This document shows positions 35,311 through 43,866 of a stretch of 64,000 bases of DNA, in pieces. The translations under genes and the position numbers were made by a program. Origin of the DNA: Pyrinomonadaceae bacterium (GTDB lineage Bacteria > Acidobacteriota > Blastocatellia > Pyrinomonadales > Pyrinomonadaceae). The stretch covers positions 310,001-374,000 of the forward strand of contig JAVEDP010000025.1 of NCBI GenBank assembly GCA_030841085.1, read 5' to 3'. The stretch's first letter is position 1; each line of letters opens with the position of its first letter. A model generated the notes under the pieces. It was not told the origin of the DNA. It saw only the letters and a program-made list of their open reading frames with translations, and did no database searches.

Positions 35311-35499
35311 AAAGTTTTCCACAACCCTTCCCGGCACGCGATCAGTTTCCCATCATCCTTACAACCCTAACGCCTGGTATATTTTCTGATTGACCAGTTA
35401 AAGTATTCCCTGATACTATTCGCGCCGAACTGCGCGGGAACTATCTGGACGAATTCTTCCGCGCTGCTGAGCTTAGATTCCCCAGGAGGCGAGCTTCCT

Positions 35500-36642
35500 A
35501 TGAAATGTCCCGAGTGCGGCGCAAACCTCAAGAAGATTTCCCCGAAATGCGATGAATGCGGTGCCCATCTGAAAAAGAAGGCCGAGTTGGCAGTAACTCC
35601 GCGAGCGCAGGCCATCGAATCAGCTCCTGCCGTTTCAATTAAGCAAGCAAAACCCGCCAAGACGACTCCTTCGTTAATTGAGTTTCCGGGAGTCAACCGA
35701 AACGCGCTGCCCGAGTGGCGCAAGGAACTAAGCGAACGCGTGCGGGAAAAGCAGGAGCGTCGTGCGCGGGAAGCGGTGCTCGAAACCCAGGACGCGGTAA
35801 CAACTGCGGTTGATACGCCGCCGGCAACGGCCCCAGTGATTCTCGAACTGCTGCCGCAAACTGCATTGCCGCCGCTGAATCCGATTGTTGAAGCCGCGCT
35901 AAGGCGATTAGAGCGCGCCAATTTGCAACCGTCAGGCTTTTCGCACGGCAACGCCGCGCTGGCGACTGCAGTAGCCTACGAAGAACAACGAGGATTTACT
36001 GAACCGGATGAGGCGTCATCAATCGACGCTGCGACCGTTGAGTCGAATATTCAAGCCACCGACGAACCGCGCTCGGACAAAGCCCACAACCTTTCCGTCG
36101 TTCCGAATCCTGTAATCCAGGAAGACGCGTCTGGAGCCATCACGAAACCGAGGAGGCTGATTGGCGACGCCAACGATCCGGCGCTTAACTATCTTGACAC
36201 TGTTCCTACCAGCGTCTTGGTAGAAAGACGGCAGTACATCGCAGCTTCGACGACGCGACGCGCGCTGGCTGCGTCTGTCGATCTGGCGATTTTGTTTGTC
36301 CTTGCGTCGCCGCTGTTGGCGCTCAATAGTTTGACGAGGCTCGACTGGCAGAACTGGCGCGTGATCTTATTTTCAGCGGTGAGTATTGCATCGGTGGGCT
36401 TTTTCTACCTGACGATTGTCACTGCGTTCAGCGGTCGTACCCTGGGAATGCGTCTCTGTTCGCTGCGCGTCGTCGATGCGCGTAACGGATTAATTCCTAC
36501 CGGCGGCCAGTCAGCGGCGCGCGCGCTCATTTATCTGTTGTCGCTTGTCTCTGCGGGCATCTTGTCGCTTTATGTTTTTGTTGATTCGGAAAGCAAAACG
36601 CTTCATGATCGGGTCACGCGCACAGCGGTAATTCGGGCGTAG
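35500..36642 (+). CDS. Zinc-ribbon RDD-family membrane protein
   Basis: 380 residues with a good AGGAGG ribosome binding site. The N-terminus carries a compact double CxxC zinc ribbon, MKCPECGANLKK and CDECGAHLKK. A long polar linker (about 30-245) follows, then an RDD domain with three or four membrane helices (about 250-380), including the conserved Arg in TTRRALAASVDLAILF and GRTLGMRLCSLRVVDA, ending ESKTLHDRVTRT. RDD proteins are of mixed function; some act as sodium antiporters or accessory membrane proteins. A terminator follows. Confidence 0.87.
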   Translation: MKCPECGANLKKISPKCDECGAHLKKKAELAVTPRAQAIESAPAVSIKQAKPAKTTPSLIEFPGVNRNALPEWRKELSERVREKQERRAREAVLETQDAVTTAVDTPPATAPVILELLPQTALPPLNPIVEAALRRLERANLQPSGFSHGNAALATAVAYEEQRGFTEPDEASSIDAATVESNIQATDEPRSDKAHNLSVVPNPVIQEDASGAITKPRRLIGDANDPALNYLDTVPTSVLVERRQYIAASTTRRALAASVDLAILFVLASPLLALNSLTRLDWQNWRVILFSAVSIASVGFFYLTIVTAFSGRTLGMRLCSLRVVDARNGLIPTGGQSAARALIYLLSLVSAGILSLYVFVDSESKTLHDRVTRTAVIRA

Positions 36643-36663
36643 ATCAATTTCTAACGATACAAT

Positions 36664-36700
36664 AGCCCTGCTCTGCCATTAATGGAGAGCGGGGCTTTTC
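36664..36700 (+). terminator. Rho-independent terminator
   Basis: AGCCCTGCTCT pairs with AGAGCGGGGCT around a short loop (one mismatch region), followed by TTTTC. It stands 20 bases after the RDD gene and before the NFACT gene. Confidence 0.7.
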
Positions 36701-36728
36701 AATTAGGGATAGAACGGATCGTGACGGC

Positions 36729-38168
36729 GTGCACCAGGAAACCTTGAAAACAATTGTGGCCGAACTCGAAGGCCTTGTGGCTGGAAGGCCGCTGGGAAGA
36801 GTATTCCAATTATCGCCCGCCTCTTTGGCAATTGATTTTCACTTACGACAACACGGTTTGCTGTTTATCAGCGTCGAGCCGGCCGCTCCTCGGCTTTATC
36901 TCGTGAAGCGCGGCCTTCGCGAACTCGAGCGCAAAGCGATTTCTCCCTCGCCGTTTGCGCAGGCGTTACAAGCGATGCTGGGGGACGCGCCTGTGGGTTC
37001 AGTCACCAAAGACGACGTCGAACGCATCGTTCGCTTTCATTTCGCGGCGCCCGCAGAACCGGTTGAGCGGCCAATCACGACGATGGTGGCGCAACTGACC
37101 GGCCGCTCTGCAAATTTGTTTCTGCTGGATGACGAGCAACGCATTGTTCATGCGTTGCGGAAGCCGATGGGCGAGGGTCAACAGATAAATGAGAAATACC
37201 AACCGCCGCCACAAGCGGCTACGAGAATTTCCCGTGAGCCAATCATTCCGCTCGGGAGTTTTCAAACGATGTCCGAAGCCGCAGCCGAATACTATCGACA
37301 GCTTGAGGCTGATGAGGAATTCAAAAGCGCGGGCGCTAAACTCAAGGACCGAGTCCGGCGGGAAATAACCAAGCGCGAGAAGCTGCGCTCAAATCTCCAA
37401 CAGGATCTCGTTGACCACGGCGATGCCGACGCGCATAAGCGATTGGGTGATCTGCTGCTGGCAAATATCCGCAATGCGAAACGTGCCGGCGACCGTGTAA
37501 CGCTGACGGATTATTACTCTGAAGCACAGCCTGAAATTGAGTTAATGATCGACGAGAAGAAATCTCTACAGGACGCAGCTGCGGATGCCTTTTCGCGCTA
37601 TGGCAAAGCGAAGCGAGCCGTCGGCGAAATTAAGGAAAGGCTGGCGCTGGTTGAGCAAGAGCTTGCCGAACTAAAAGACAAGCAAACAAAGCTGGACGAA
37701 GCAATCGCCCGCCGCGACGAAAGTATTTTGACCAGCCTCGCCGAGGGCAAACAAAAAACCGCTGCTCGCGCGAAAGCGAAGGAATCAAAAAACATTCCCG
37801 GCACGCGGCGTTATCGATCTTCGGATGGTTATGAAGTGATTGTCGGCAGGACTGCTCGCGACAATGACAATCTTACTTTTCGCGTGGCCCGCCCAAACGA
37901 CCTTTGGTTGCACGCCGGGGATTATCCGGGCTCGCATGTCATTGTAAGGAACGGAAACCGTCGTGAGTTGCCGCAGCGAACTGTGATTGAAGCCGCACAA
38001 CTGGCGGCAAAGTTTAGCCAGGCTGGCAACGACTCAAAGGTCATCATCCACTACACGCCGCGAAAATTCCTCTCGAAGCCCAAAGGCTCCGCGCCGGGTC
38101 TGGTGCGTATGTCGAGCTTTAAAACGATTGCCGTGGAACCGGCAGAAAATATCGAACGAATAATGTAA
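36729..38168 (+). CDS. NFACT family protein, RqcH-like
   Basis: 479 residues from GTG 36729. The N-terminal NFACT-N part (about 1-170) includes VFQLSPASLAIDFHL and APRLYLVKRG. A long charged coiled-coil region (about 180-350, such as KERLALVEQELAELKDKQTKLDEAIA) follows. The C-terminal NFACT-R (DUF814) domain (about 365-475) has YRSSDGYEVIVGRTARDNDNLT, LWLHAGDYPGSHVIVRN and KVIIHYTPRKFLSKPKGSAPG. RqcH-type proteins bind stalled large ribosomal subunits and add C-terminal alanine tails; others act as adhesins. The C-terminus seems truncated or short compared with proteins of about 570 residues, since the M-domain is missing. It converges with infA. Confidence 0.88.
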   Translation: MHQETLKTIVAELEGLVAGRPLGRVFQLSPASLAIDFHLRQHGLLFISVEPAAPRLYLVKRGLRELERKAISPSPFAQALQAMLGDAPVGSVTKDDVERIVRFHFAAPAEPVERPITTMVAQLTGRSANLFLLDDEQRIVHALRKPMGEGQQINEKYQPPPQAATRISREPIIPLGSFQTMSEAAAEYYRQLEADEEFKSAGAKLKDRVRREITKREKLRSNLQQDLVDHGDADAHKRLGDLLLANIRNAKRAGDRVTLTDYYSEAQPEIELMIDEKKSLQDAAADAFSRYGKAKRAVGEIKERLALVEQELAELKDKQTKLDEAIARRDESILTSLAEGKQKTAARAKAKESKNIPGTRRYRSSDGYEVIVGRTARDNDNLTFRVARPNDLWLHAGDYPGSHVIVRNGNRRELPQRTVIEAAQLAAKFSQAGNDSKVIIHYTPRKFLSKPKGSAPGLVRMSSFKTIAVEPAENIERIM

Positions 38169-38174
38169 GACGGA

Positions 38175-38396
38175 CTATTTGTAGCGGTAGGTGATCCTGC
38201 CTCGCGACAGATCGTATGGCGACATCTCAACGCTGACGCGGTCGCCAACGAGGATGCGAATGCGGTGCTTGCGCATCTTGCCTGAAATGGCTGCCAGCAC
38301 GACGTGCTGTGAACCTTCGAGCTGAACCTTAAAAAATGCGTTGGGCTGTTTGTCGATAATCGTGCCCTCCGCCGGAATTAAATCATCTTTAGCCAA
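38175..38396 (-). CDS. infA: Translation initiation factor IF-1
   Basis: 73 residues from a TTG start at 38396 with AAAGGAG seven bases upstream. The open frame extends to 38486, but only the TTG start gives the normal IF-1 length (72 residues). The OB-fold sequence is intact: [22 protein letters not shown], the family words [21 protein letters not shown] and [18 protein letters not shown] (cited as separate parts). IF-1 binds the ribosomal A site and helps start selection. It is unusual to see it here apart from ribosomal protein genes; the gene upstream encodes an RRM protein. Confidence 0.95.
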   Translation of the reverse strand: MAKDDLIPAEGTIIDKQPNAFFKVQLEGSQHVVLAAISGKMRKHRIRILVGDRVSVEMSPYDLSRGRITYRYK

Positions 38397-38442
38397 ATAG
38401 TTTCTCCTTTGCCTCAACGAGGCATGGTGATTTAAGAACTTA

Positions 38443-38490
38443 AGCGACGAGCATGAGGCTGAATATTCTCCAGCCCCAATGCTCATCGCT
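38443..38490 (-). terminator. Long hairpin between the RRM gene and infA
   Basis: AGCGACGAGCAT (38443-38454) pairs with ATGCTCATCGCT (38479-38490), one mismatch, enclosing a second stem GGCTG/CAGCC. On the minus strand no clean T-run follows, so it may be a weak terminator, an attenuator or an RNA-stability element for the RRM mRNA. A smaller hairpin GCCTCAACGAGGC (38411-38423) sits just before the infA ribosome binding site. Confidence 0.55.
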
Positions 38491-38513
38491 AAACTTACGC
38501 TAGGCCTCGGTGA

Positions 38514-38909
38514 TTACCAGCGGGGCTCGCGATTGCCGCCGCCACCGCCGCCGCCGCCGTAGCCACCGCCACCGCCGCGATTGCCGCCGTAGCCGCCACC
38601 ACCGCCGCGATTGCCACCGCCGCCACCGCCAAAGCCACGACCGCCGCCGCCAGAGCGGGGCTCACGTGGTTTAGCTTCATTGACGTTCAGTGCACGACCG
38701 TTGACTTCCTTGCCGTTAAACTGGGCGATAGCTGCCTCGCCTTCTTCCTTGCTGGACATTTCGACGAACCCAAAGCCGCGCGAGCGACCTGTGTCGCGAT
38801 CTTCGACCACACTCGCTGATTCAACCGTGCCGGCCGCTGCAAACAATTCTTGCAGATCCTGACTGGACGTTGAGAAGGCGAGGTTGCCGACATAAAGTTT
38901 CATAGACAT
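38514..38909 (-). CDS. RRM RNA-binding protein with Gly-rich tail
   Basis: 131 residues. One RNA recognition motif (about 3-80) has RNP2 as LYVGNL and RNP1 as RGFGFVEM. The tail (about 88-131) is a Gly/Arg/Tyr/Asn low-complexity region such as GGYGGNRGGGGGYGG. This is the layout of bacterial and cyanobacterial cold-induced RNA-binding proteins (Rbp). It should bind single-stranded RNA, and the tail may promote condensation. An in-frame ATG two codons downstream is an alternative start. The 285-base space upstream may be a regulatory leader. Confidence 0.95.
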   Translation of the reverse strand: MSMKLYVGNLAFSTSSQDLQELFAAAGTVESASVVEDRDTGRSRGFGFVEMSSKEEGEAAIAQFNGKEVNGRALNVNEAKPREPRSGGGGRGFGGGGGGNRGGGGGYGGNRGGGGGYGGGGGGGGNREPRW

Positions 38910-39194
38910 AGAGATATACCTTTCCCGAATTGGGGATGAAAGAAGCTGCGAATCGATTGGCCTCGAGTAACGGTAGTCAGCAAGGAACCGGGTTCGGAAT
39001 GCTCTAAGGAGCGGCTTCTGAAGTTGAAAAATCAGCCCGCTCTCGAACTATCTAAACGCCGGCGCTAACGAATTTTGCGCGGGGCGCATCACCGTTGATG
39101 CGCGAGAGTAGGGTTAACTGCCACTACTATGTACTATTAAGGGCAAACTGGCAAGGCGCTGGTGAGCCTAGTAAATGAAATACCGGCAGGCTCT

Positions 39195-39353
39195 TCAACG
39201 CCTTCTACCAAAATAATACGCAAGTATCAGCATGAGCGCGGGCAACAATTTACTAAGGATTTCGTCAGCTTTGGGCGCGAAGACCGCAAAAAGGGCGACA
39301 GCGACAACAGAGCCCACAACTACACCGGCTAACCAATGACGCGTTGTATCCAT
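39195..39353 (-). CDS. Small single-pass membrane protein
   Basis: 52 residues from ATG 39353, with AAGGGGA eight bases upstream; a longer frame to 39458 is less likely. Two hydrophobic stretches (LAGVVVGSVVAVALFAVF and LLPALMLILAYYFG) flank a short polar turn (APKADEILSK), so it may cross the membrane twice. It ends GRRR. No family recognised. Confidence 0.6.
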   Translation of the reverse strand: MDTTRHWLAGVVVGSVVAVALFAVFAPKADEILSKLLPALMLILAYYFGRRR

Positions 39354-39493
39354 ATGACATCCCCTTCGTTTGGGGCATTGGTGTCGTGCGGCTTTACTCT
39401 CTTTGAGACGGATCTTGCGTGTAGTAGCAACCCCGCGCGCTTTGCCTTCGAATCGCATCCGTTATTACCCCTCACGTTGCCTCGACGGAAAAT

Positions 39494-39527
39494 AAAAAAA
39501 TTGCTTGCCAACTAATGTTGGCAAGCG
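39494..39527 (-). terminator. Rho-independent terminator of the orphan gene
   Basis: On the minus strand CGCTTGCCAACATTAGTTGGCAAGC folds into a ten-base-pair stem with a four-base loop, followed by AATTTTTTT. It lies 60 bases after the stop at 39587. Confidence 0.9.
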
Positions 39528-39586
39528 AACTATATTAGGAAAACTGGTTGTGCGCTTCCGAAATTGTAACGAACAAAATGAAATAG

Positions 39587-40417
39587 TTAATTTGTTACAT
39601 TGACCAACGCCTCTTTTTTCAGATTAGGAAACTTCAATTTGGTTTTGGATAGCTGATTACGCAATGTGCCGCCGCTCCTGTTGAGATACCCCGCCACATT
39701 AGCAATATCTATCTCCTCAAAATCATGACCCGGACATACTCCGTGTTCATGCTTCGGGCAGTAGTAGGTTGAATCAGACTTGCCTCGATAGAGGTTTTGC
39801 ACCGCGAGTATTACGTCTGCTTTCAATTGCTTTGTCTCGTCCTCTATCTGAAGACAACTCTTTCTTGTGTTCGCCGGCCGCCCGAACTTCTTTGGTTTGC
39901 CTGTTAGTTTCTCTAGTCTCTGTACCTGTTCCGTCATAAACCGGCTTCGCCAATGGCGCGGATTGCTCTTCTGCACTCTTTCGGAACTATAAATAGCTGA
40001 TGCTTCAAACAGGGATGAAGAGGCCGCTATTAAATGCTGATTGATGAGTGAAATGAAGCGTTTGGCAGTAATCCGATCAAGTACGGGATGTCCCGCGACC
40101 AATCCAAGATCAGAGCTAGCATCACCCACGCTCACACGTAAGCGGCACTCACCGGGTTCCATATCGATTTCCCATTTCAATGTTACTTCGCCCGCGTGCT
40201 TACCTTGCTCAGCAAGTGATTCTTGTGCCCGGGGTGTTTGCAAGTATTCTTCTATGTTTGATCTGCCTGATTCCAAGAATTCTTTCTGCAGCAACCGGCT
40301 TCTTCTTATGCTTTCACGATTCCATTTCTTTAAAGCGTCGCCCTTCAGACTCATTACACGAGCTAGGTACTCATTGAAATCAATCGTTTGCGTTCTCTTG
40401 CCCTTAGCCTTTGGCAT
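39587..40417 (-). CDS. Orphan protein, possible DNA-binding, unknown
   Basis: 276 residues, soluble. It is Lys/Arg-rich at the N-terminus, with a central part WEIDMEPGECRLRVSVGDASSDLG and a C-terminal zinc-ligand-like cluster YYCPKHEHGVCPGHDF followed by IANVAGYLNRSGGTLRNQLSKTK, which reads like a helix-turn-helix (a ROD between two helices, with GG in the turn). The gene is more AT-rich by eye than its neighbours, has its own terminator, and stands alone, so it may be a late acquisition. No family recognised. Confidence 0.7.
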   Translation of the reverse strand: MPKAKGKRTQTIDFNEYLARVMSLKGDALKKWNRESIRRSRLLQKEFLESGRSNIEEYLQTPRAQESLAEQGKHAGEVTLKWEIDMEPGECRLRVSVGDASSDLGLVAGHPVLDRITAKRFISLINQHLIAASSSLFEASAIYSSERVQKSNPRHWRSRFMTEQVQRLEKLTGKPKKFGRPANTRKSCLQIEDETKQLKADVILAVQNLYRGKSDSTYYCPKHEHGVCPGHDFEEIDIANVAGYLNRSGGTLRNQLSKTKLKFPNLKKEALVNVTN

Positions 40418-40569
40418 AGTTGATCATTCTCCTTTTCCCTAAATTGCAATATTTATTCAGTGACGAGGTGCGTTTGCATCGCCAGGGTTGTCTGCCGCGA
40501 TAAATTGATAGAGGGCGAGGCACTCGACCTGCGTAGCGAACTTTGCTGACGGTTGTTATTCTTGTACCA

Positions 40570-41868
40570 ATGACATCTCCGACACCAGATTCTAGTCGAT
40601 CAGAGAAGCTCTTCGCCCGCGCCCAGGAATTAATACCTGGTGGCGTTAATTCACCGGTGCGAGCCTTTCGCGCCGTTGGCGGAACGCCGCTCTTTATTAA
40701 AAGCGCGCAAGGTCCGTTCATCACCGATGTCGATGGCCGCCGCTATATCGATTACGTCGGTTCCTGGGGACCAATGATTCTGGGGCATGCCGATCCGGAA
40801 ATCGTTGCGGCGCTCCAAGCGGTCGCCGCGAATGGCACCAGTTTTGGCGCGCCAAACGAATTGGAAGTTGAACTCGCGGAAGAAATCGTTGACGCCGTGC
40901 CGTCGATCGAAATGGTGCGCATGGTTAACAGCGGCACCGAAGCGACGATGTCTGCGATTCGCCTGGCGCGCGGCGTTACCGGTCGCGACAAACTCATAAA
41001 GTTTGAAGGCTGCTATCACGGTCACGCAGACAGCTTGCTGGTTAAGGCGGGCTCGGGTGTTGCCACGCTCGGCTTGCCCGACAGTCCCGGCATTCCGGCA
41101 TCGTTGGCCCAGCACACGCTGACCGTTCCCTTCAATGATGCGACCGCCGTGGAAGATCTTTTCAAACAACATGATGACATCGCCGCAGTCATTGTCGAAC
41201 CAGTGGTCGGCAACATGGGCTGCGTTCAGCCTCGCGAAGGTTTTCTGCAAGCGTTGCGCGAGTTATCAACGCAGCATGGCGCGCTGCTGATCTGCGACGA
41301 AGTGATGACTGGGTTTCGTGTCGCGCGCGGTGGCGCTCAAGCGCTGTACAACATTACTCCCGACATCACGTGCCTTGGCAAAATTATCGGCGGCGGGTTG
41401 CCGGTGGGCGCTTATGGCGGCAGCCGCGAGCTGATGCGGAACATCGCGCCGACCGGATCTATTTATCAGGCGGGAACGCTGTCCGGAAATCCGTTGGCGA
41501 TGACTGCTGGTTTACTGACGTTGCGCCGTTTGAAAGATGAAAGCATTTATGCGGAACTCGAACGGCGATCCGCGCAACTCTGCGACGGCCTATCCAATAT
41601 CGCAGCGGACGCAGGAATCAAAACCATCACAAATCGCGTTGGTTCAATGTGGACCAGCTTCTTCAATGACGGGCCGGTCACGAATTGGGAAACAGCCAAC
41701 CGCAGCGACCGTGAACTTTATGGCAAGTTTTTCCATGCCATGCTGGATGAGGGAATTTATCTCGCGCCATCACAATTCGAGGCAGGTTTCGTCAGCATTA
41801 CGCACACAGAAGAAATTATTGAGCAAACAATTAATGAGGCGCGAAATGCCTTCCAAGGTTTGAGGTAG
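40570..41868 (+). CDS. hemL: Glutamate-1-semialdehyde 2,1-aminomutase
   Basis: 432 residues from ATG 40570 ([15 protein letters not shown]); the frame opens nine codons earlier and no ribosome binding site decides. It has the family opening [48 protein letters not shown], the PLP-binding [10 protein letters not shown] and the Schiff-base Lys in [16 protein letters not shown]. It converts glutamate-1-semialdehyde to 5-aminolevulinate, the first dedicated step of heme synthesis. In a genome with many c-type cytochromes the demand for this enzyme should be high. It converges on a histidine kinase gene. Confidence 0.97.
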   Translation: MTSPTPDSSRSEKLFARAQELIPGGVNSPVRAFRAVGGTPLFIKSAQGPFITDVDGRRYIDYVGSWGPMILGHADPEIVAALQAVAANGTSFGAPNELEVELAEEIVDAVPSIEMVRMVNSGTEATMSAIRLARGVTGRDKLIKFEGCYHGHADSLLVKAGSGVATLGLPDSPGIPASLAQHTLTVPFNDATAVEDLFKQHDDIAAVIVEPVVGNMGCVQPREGFLQALRELSTQHGALLICDEVMTGFRVARGGAQALYNITPDITCLGKIIGGGLPVGAYGGSRELMRNIAPTGSIYQAGTLSGNPLAMTAGLLTLRRLKDESIYAELERRSAQLCDGLSNIAADAGIKTITNRVGSMWTSFFNDGPVTNWETANRSDRELYGKFFHAMLDEGIYLAPSQFEAGFVSITHTEEIIEQTINEARNAFQGLR

Positions 41869-41949
41869 GACAGGCATTCCTGCCTGTCCTTTTGTTTGAG
41901 CTGAGTAAATGAAAAGTGAAGAACGACAGGCAGGAATGCCTGTCCTACC
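41864..41949. repeat. Paired-hairpin element, family 4
   Basis: Perfect 25-bp inverted arms, 41864-41888 and 41925-41949. Each arm holds the hairpin GGACAGGCATTCCTGCCTGTCC in short form GGACAGGC/GCCTGTCC. The left arm contains the stop codon of hemL (41866-41868), and the right arm ends at the stop codon of the kinase gene (41949-41951). It fills the whole space between the two convergent genes and very likely acts as their terminator. Confidence 0.95.
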
Positions 41950-43850
41950 TACAGCGGCAGGTCAATAATAAATTTGGTGCCTTTGCCGGCCTCACTCTCC
42001 AGATTAATCTCGCCGTCGTGCTGCTCGATAATCTGCTTGACGATGGCTAACCCCAATCCCGTCCCGCGTTTCTTGGTTGAAAAGAACGGTTCAAAAATAC
42101 GTTCGCGCGTTGCCTGGTCCATCCCGCTTCCCTGATCCGCAATCGATACGCGCGCAAACTGCTTCGCATCGTTTAGCTTTATGGTGCTGGTCGAAATTGT
42201 GAGTAACGAATCGTTCGGGCTCGCATCAATTGCGTTAGCGATGAGATTGACGAAGACCTGGCTCAGTTGATCAAAATCCCACTTTCCAATGGAAACCTCC
42301 GGCGCATAGTGCTTCTGGATCGTCGTTGCCTTCTCGTTAATCTTGTCGGCAGCGAGGTCCAGACTGTGATCGAGCAATTCATGGAGATCGACTTCCGATG
42401 TTTCAAGCGCTTTGCGTCGAGAAAACTGCGCCACGTCGACGACCAGCTTGTTCAAGTGTCGTATCCCGCGTTCGACCAACTCGATTGTGTTCAATCCTTC
42501 GGCATCCTTCACGTTGTCGCGCAACATAGCAACGCCGAGCCGAATGCTACCCAGCGGATTTCTGATCTCATGGGCCACCTGGGCCGTGGCCTGGCCCACC
42601 GCCGCCAGGGATTCCTGCCGCCGCATGCCGCGCTCAGCCTCCGCGGCCTCCGTCACATCGACGAGCGTAAGAATCTGACCACGTTCGCCATTGATTGCCA
42701 GCGGCGACGAGTAAACGTCGAATGACTGTTCGGCTTCGACGTCGGCCGCGGGCGGGCACATCCAGCGCCCGCGATACATCGCTCGATCGACGTGCGACGC
42801 GGACGCGGCTTCCAACATTCGCATGGCCTCGATTGCAGCAAACTTCTCATGAATCGAGGCGCCAATGCTGGCTCCTGGAAAGATGCGGAAGAATGCGGCG
42901 TTGGCGCTGCGAATGCGATCGTTTTCGTCGATGGCCGCGACCGCGCTTACCATTCCTTCGAGCAGTTGATTGGCAAAACCGCGTTCGCGCCGTGCTTCCT
43001 CGATGCTGCGAGCCGCTGCGCTAAAGCGACGCTGCACTTCCCAAATAGTCCCGGCCGCTACCATTGCGCCGACAATCAGAACAACGAGATTCCACAGTCT
43101 TATTAAGCGCGCCGCCTCGTGCTCAATGGCTTCGCTGCGCTGAAACACTTCATTCTGTTCCTGGCCCGACTGGTCCAGCATCGTGTTTAGTTCGGTGTCA
43201 ACGACTTTGAATTTATCGAAGCCTTCCAGCGAATATCGACGCAGGTCTTCAGTTACCTCGACATAGCTTTGCAAATCGGCACGAAAACGCTGCCAGGTTT
43301 CATCGCTCGCAAGCGGCGGACGCTGGAGTTCGCTTAACAGTTGATTCATTTCTTGCCCGGCATTCTTCAGCGGCACAGCGAGTGGAGGTCTCAGCCCGCC
43401 GCGCGAATCGGACTCGGCGCGCGCTCGCGCTTCGTTGTTCAGTTTGGTCACTGCCAAACGAAGTTTCAGCAACAAACTAAATTTAGCCGCGTGTTGTTGC
43501 TCCAAATCGAGAACGTCGTGGCCAACCTGGTCCATGCGCCGCGCACTGACAATGCCCAGAATGGAAATCAGTATGAGTAGAATGAGAAAGCCAATGATCA
43601 GCGGCATGATTGCCGGCGCGAGTTGTTGATTCCAACCCCTGAATGCGTCCCTCGCGGCATCGCCCGGTTCGACATTTTGTTGTGTGTCCTGCCGGCGATA
43701 GACAACACGCGTCGGCTCATCGGCCGGGTCTACGACAGCTCGTATCTCATTCGCTTCAACCTGCCGATCGGACGCACGGGAATCCCCGGCGCCGTTCGAG
43801 TTTCCTGCGCCGTTCGCGTCTTCAGTCTTTGTTTTTGGTTCTTCGTCCAT
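41949..43850 (-). CDS. Membrane-bound PAS histidine kinase
   Basis: 633 residues from ATG 43850 (MDEEPKTK), 16 bases after polA. An unusual acidic, repetitive cytoplasmic N-tail (NGAGNSNGAGDS) of about 75 residues precedes the first transmembrane helix (about 80-102). A periplasmic helical region (about 105-245) is bounded by a second helix (about 248-268). Then come a PAS domain, H-box AQVAHEIRNPLGSIRLG, N-box VFVNLIANAIDAS, and G-boxes DQGSGMDQA and GTGLGLAIVKQI. The partner regulator is not adjacent. It should sense an extracytoplasmic or membrane signal. Confidence 0.92.
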   Translation of the reverse strand: MDEEPKTKTEDANGAGNSNGAGDSRASDRQVEANEIRAVVDPADEPTRVVYRRQDTQQNVEPGDAARDAFRGWNQQLAPAIMPLIIGFLILLILISILGIVSARRMDQVGHDVLDLEQQHAAKFSLLLKLRLAVTKLNNEARARAESDSRGGLRPPLAVPLKNAGQEMNQLLSELQRPPLASDETWQRFRADLQSYVEVTEDLRRYSLEGFDKFKVVDTELNTMLDQSGQEQNEVFQRSEAIEHEAARLIRLWNLVVLIVGAMVAAGTIWEVQRRFSAAARSIEEARRERGFANQLLEGMVSAVAAIDENDRIRSANAAFFRIFPGASIGASIHEKFAAIEAMRMLEAASASHVDRAMYRGRWMCPPAADVEAEQSFDVYSSPLAINGERGQILTLVDVTEAAEAERGMRRQESLAAVGQATAQVAHEIRNPLGSIRLGVAMLRDNVKDAEGLNTIELVERGIRHLNKLVVDVAQFSRRKALETSEVDLHELLDHSLDLAADKINEKATTIQKHYAPEVSIGKWDFDQLSQVFVNLIANAIDASPNDSLLTISTSTIKLNDAKQFARVSIADQGSGMDQATRERIFEPFFSTKKRGTGLGLAIVKQIIEQHDGEINLESEAGKGTKFIIDLPL

Positions 43851-43866
43851 CAAACCAAATGTGAAA

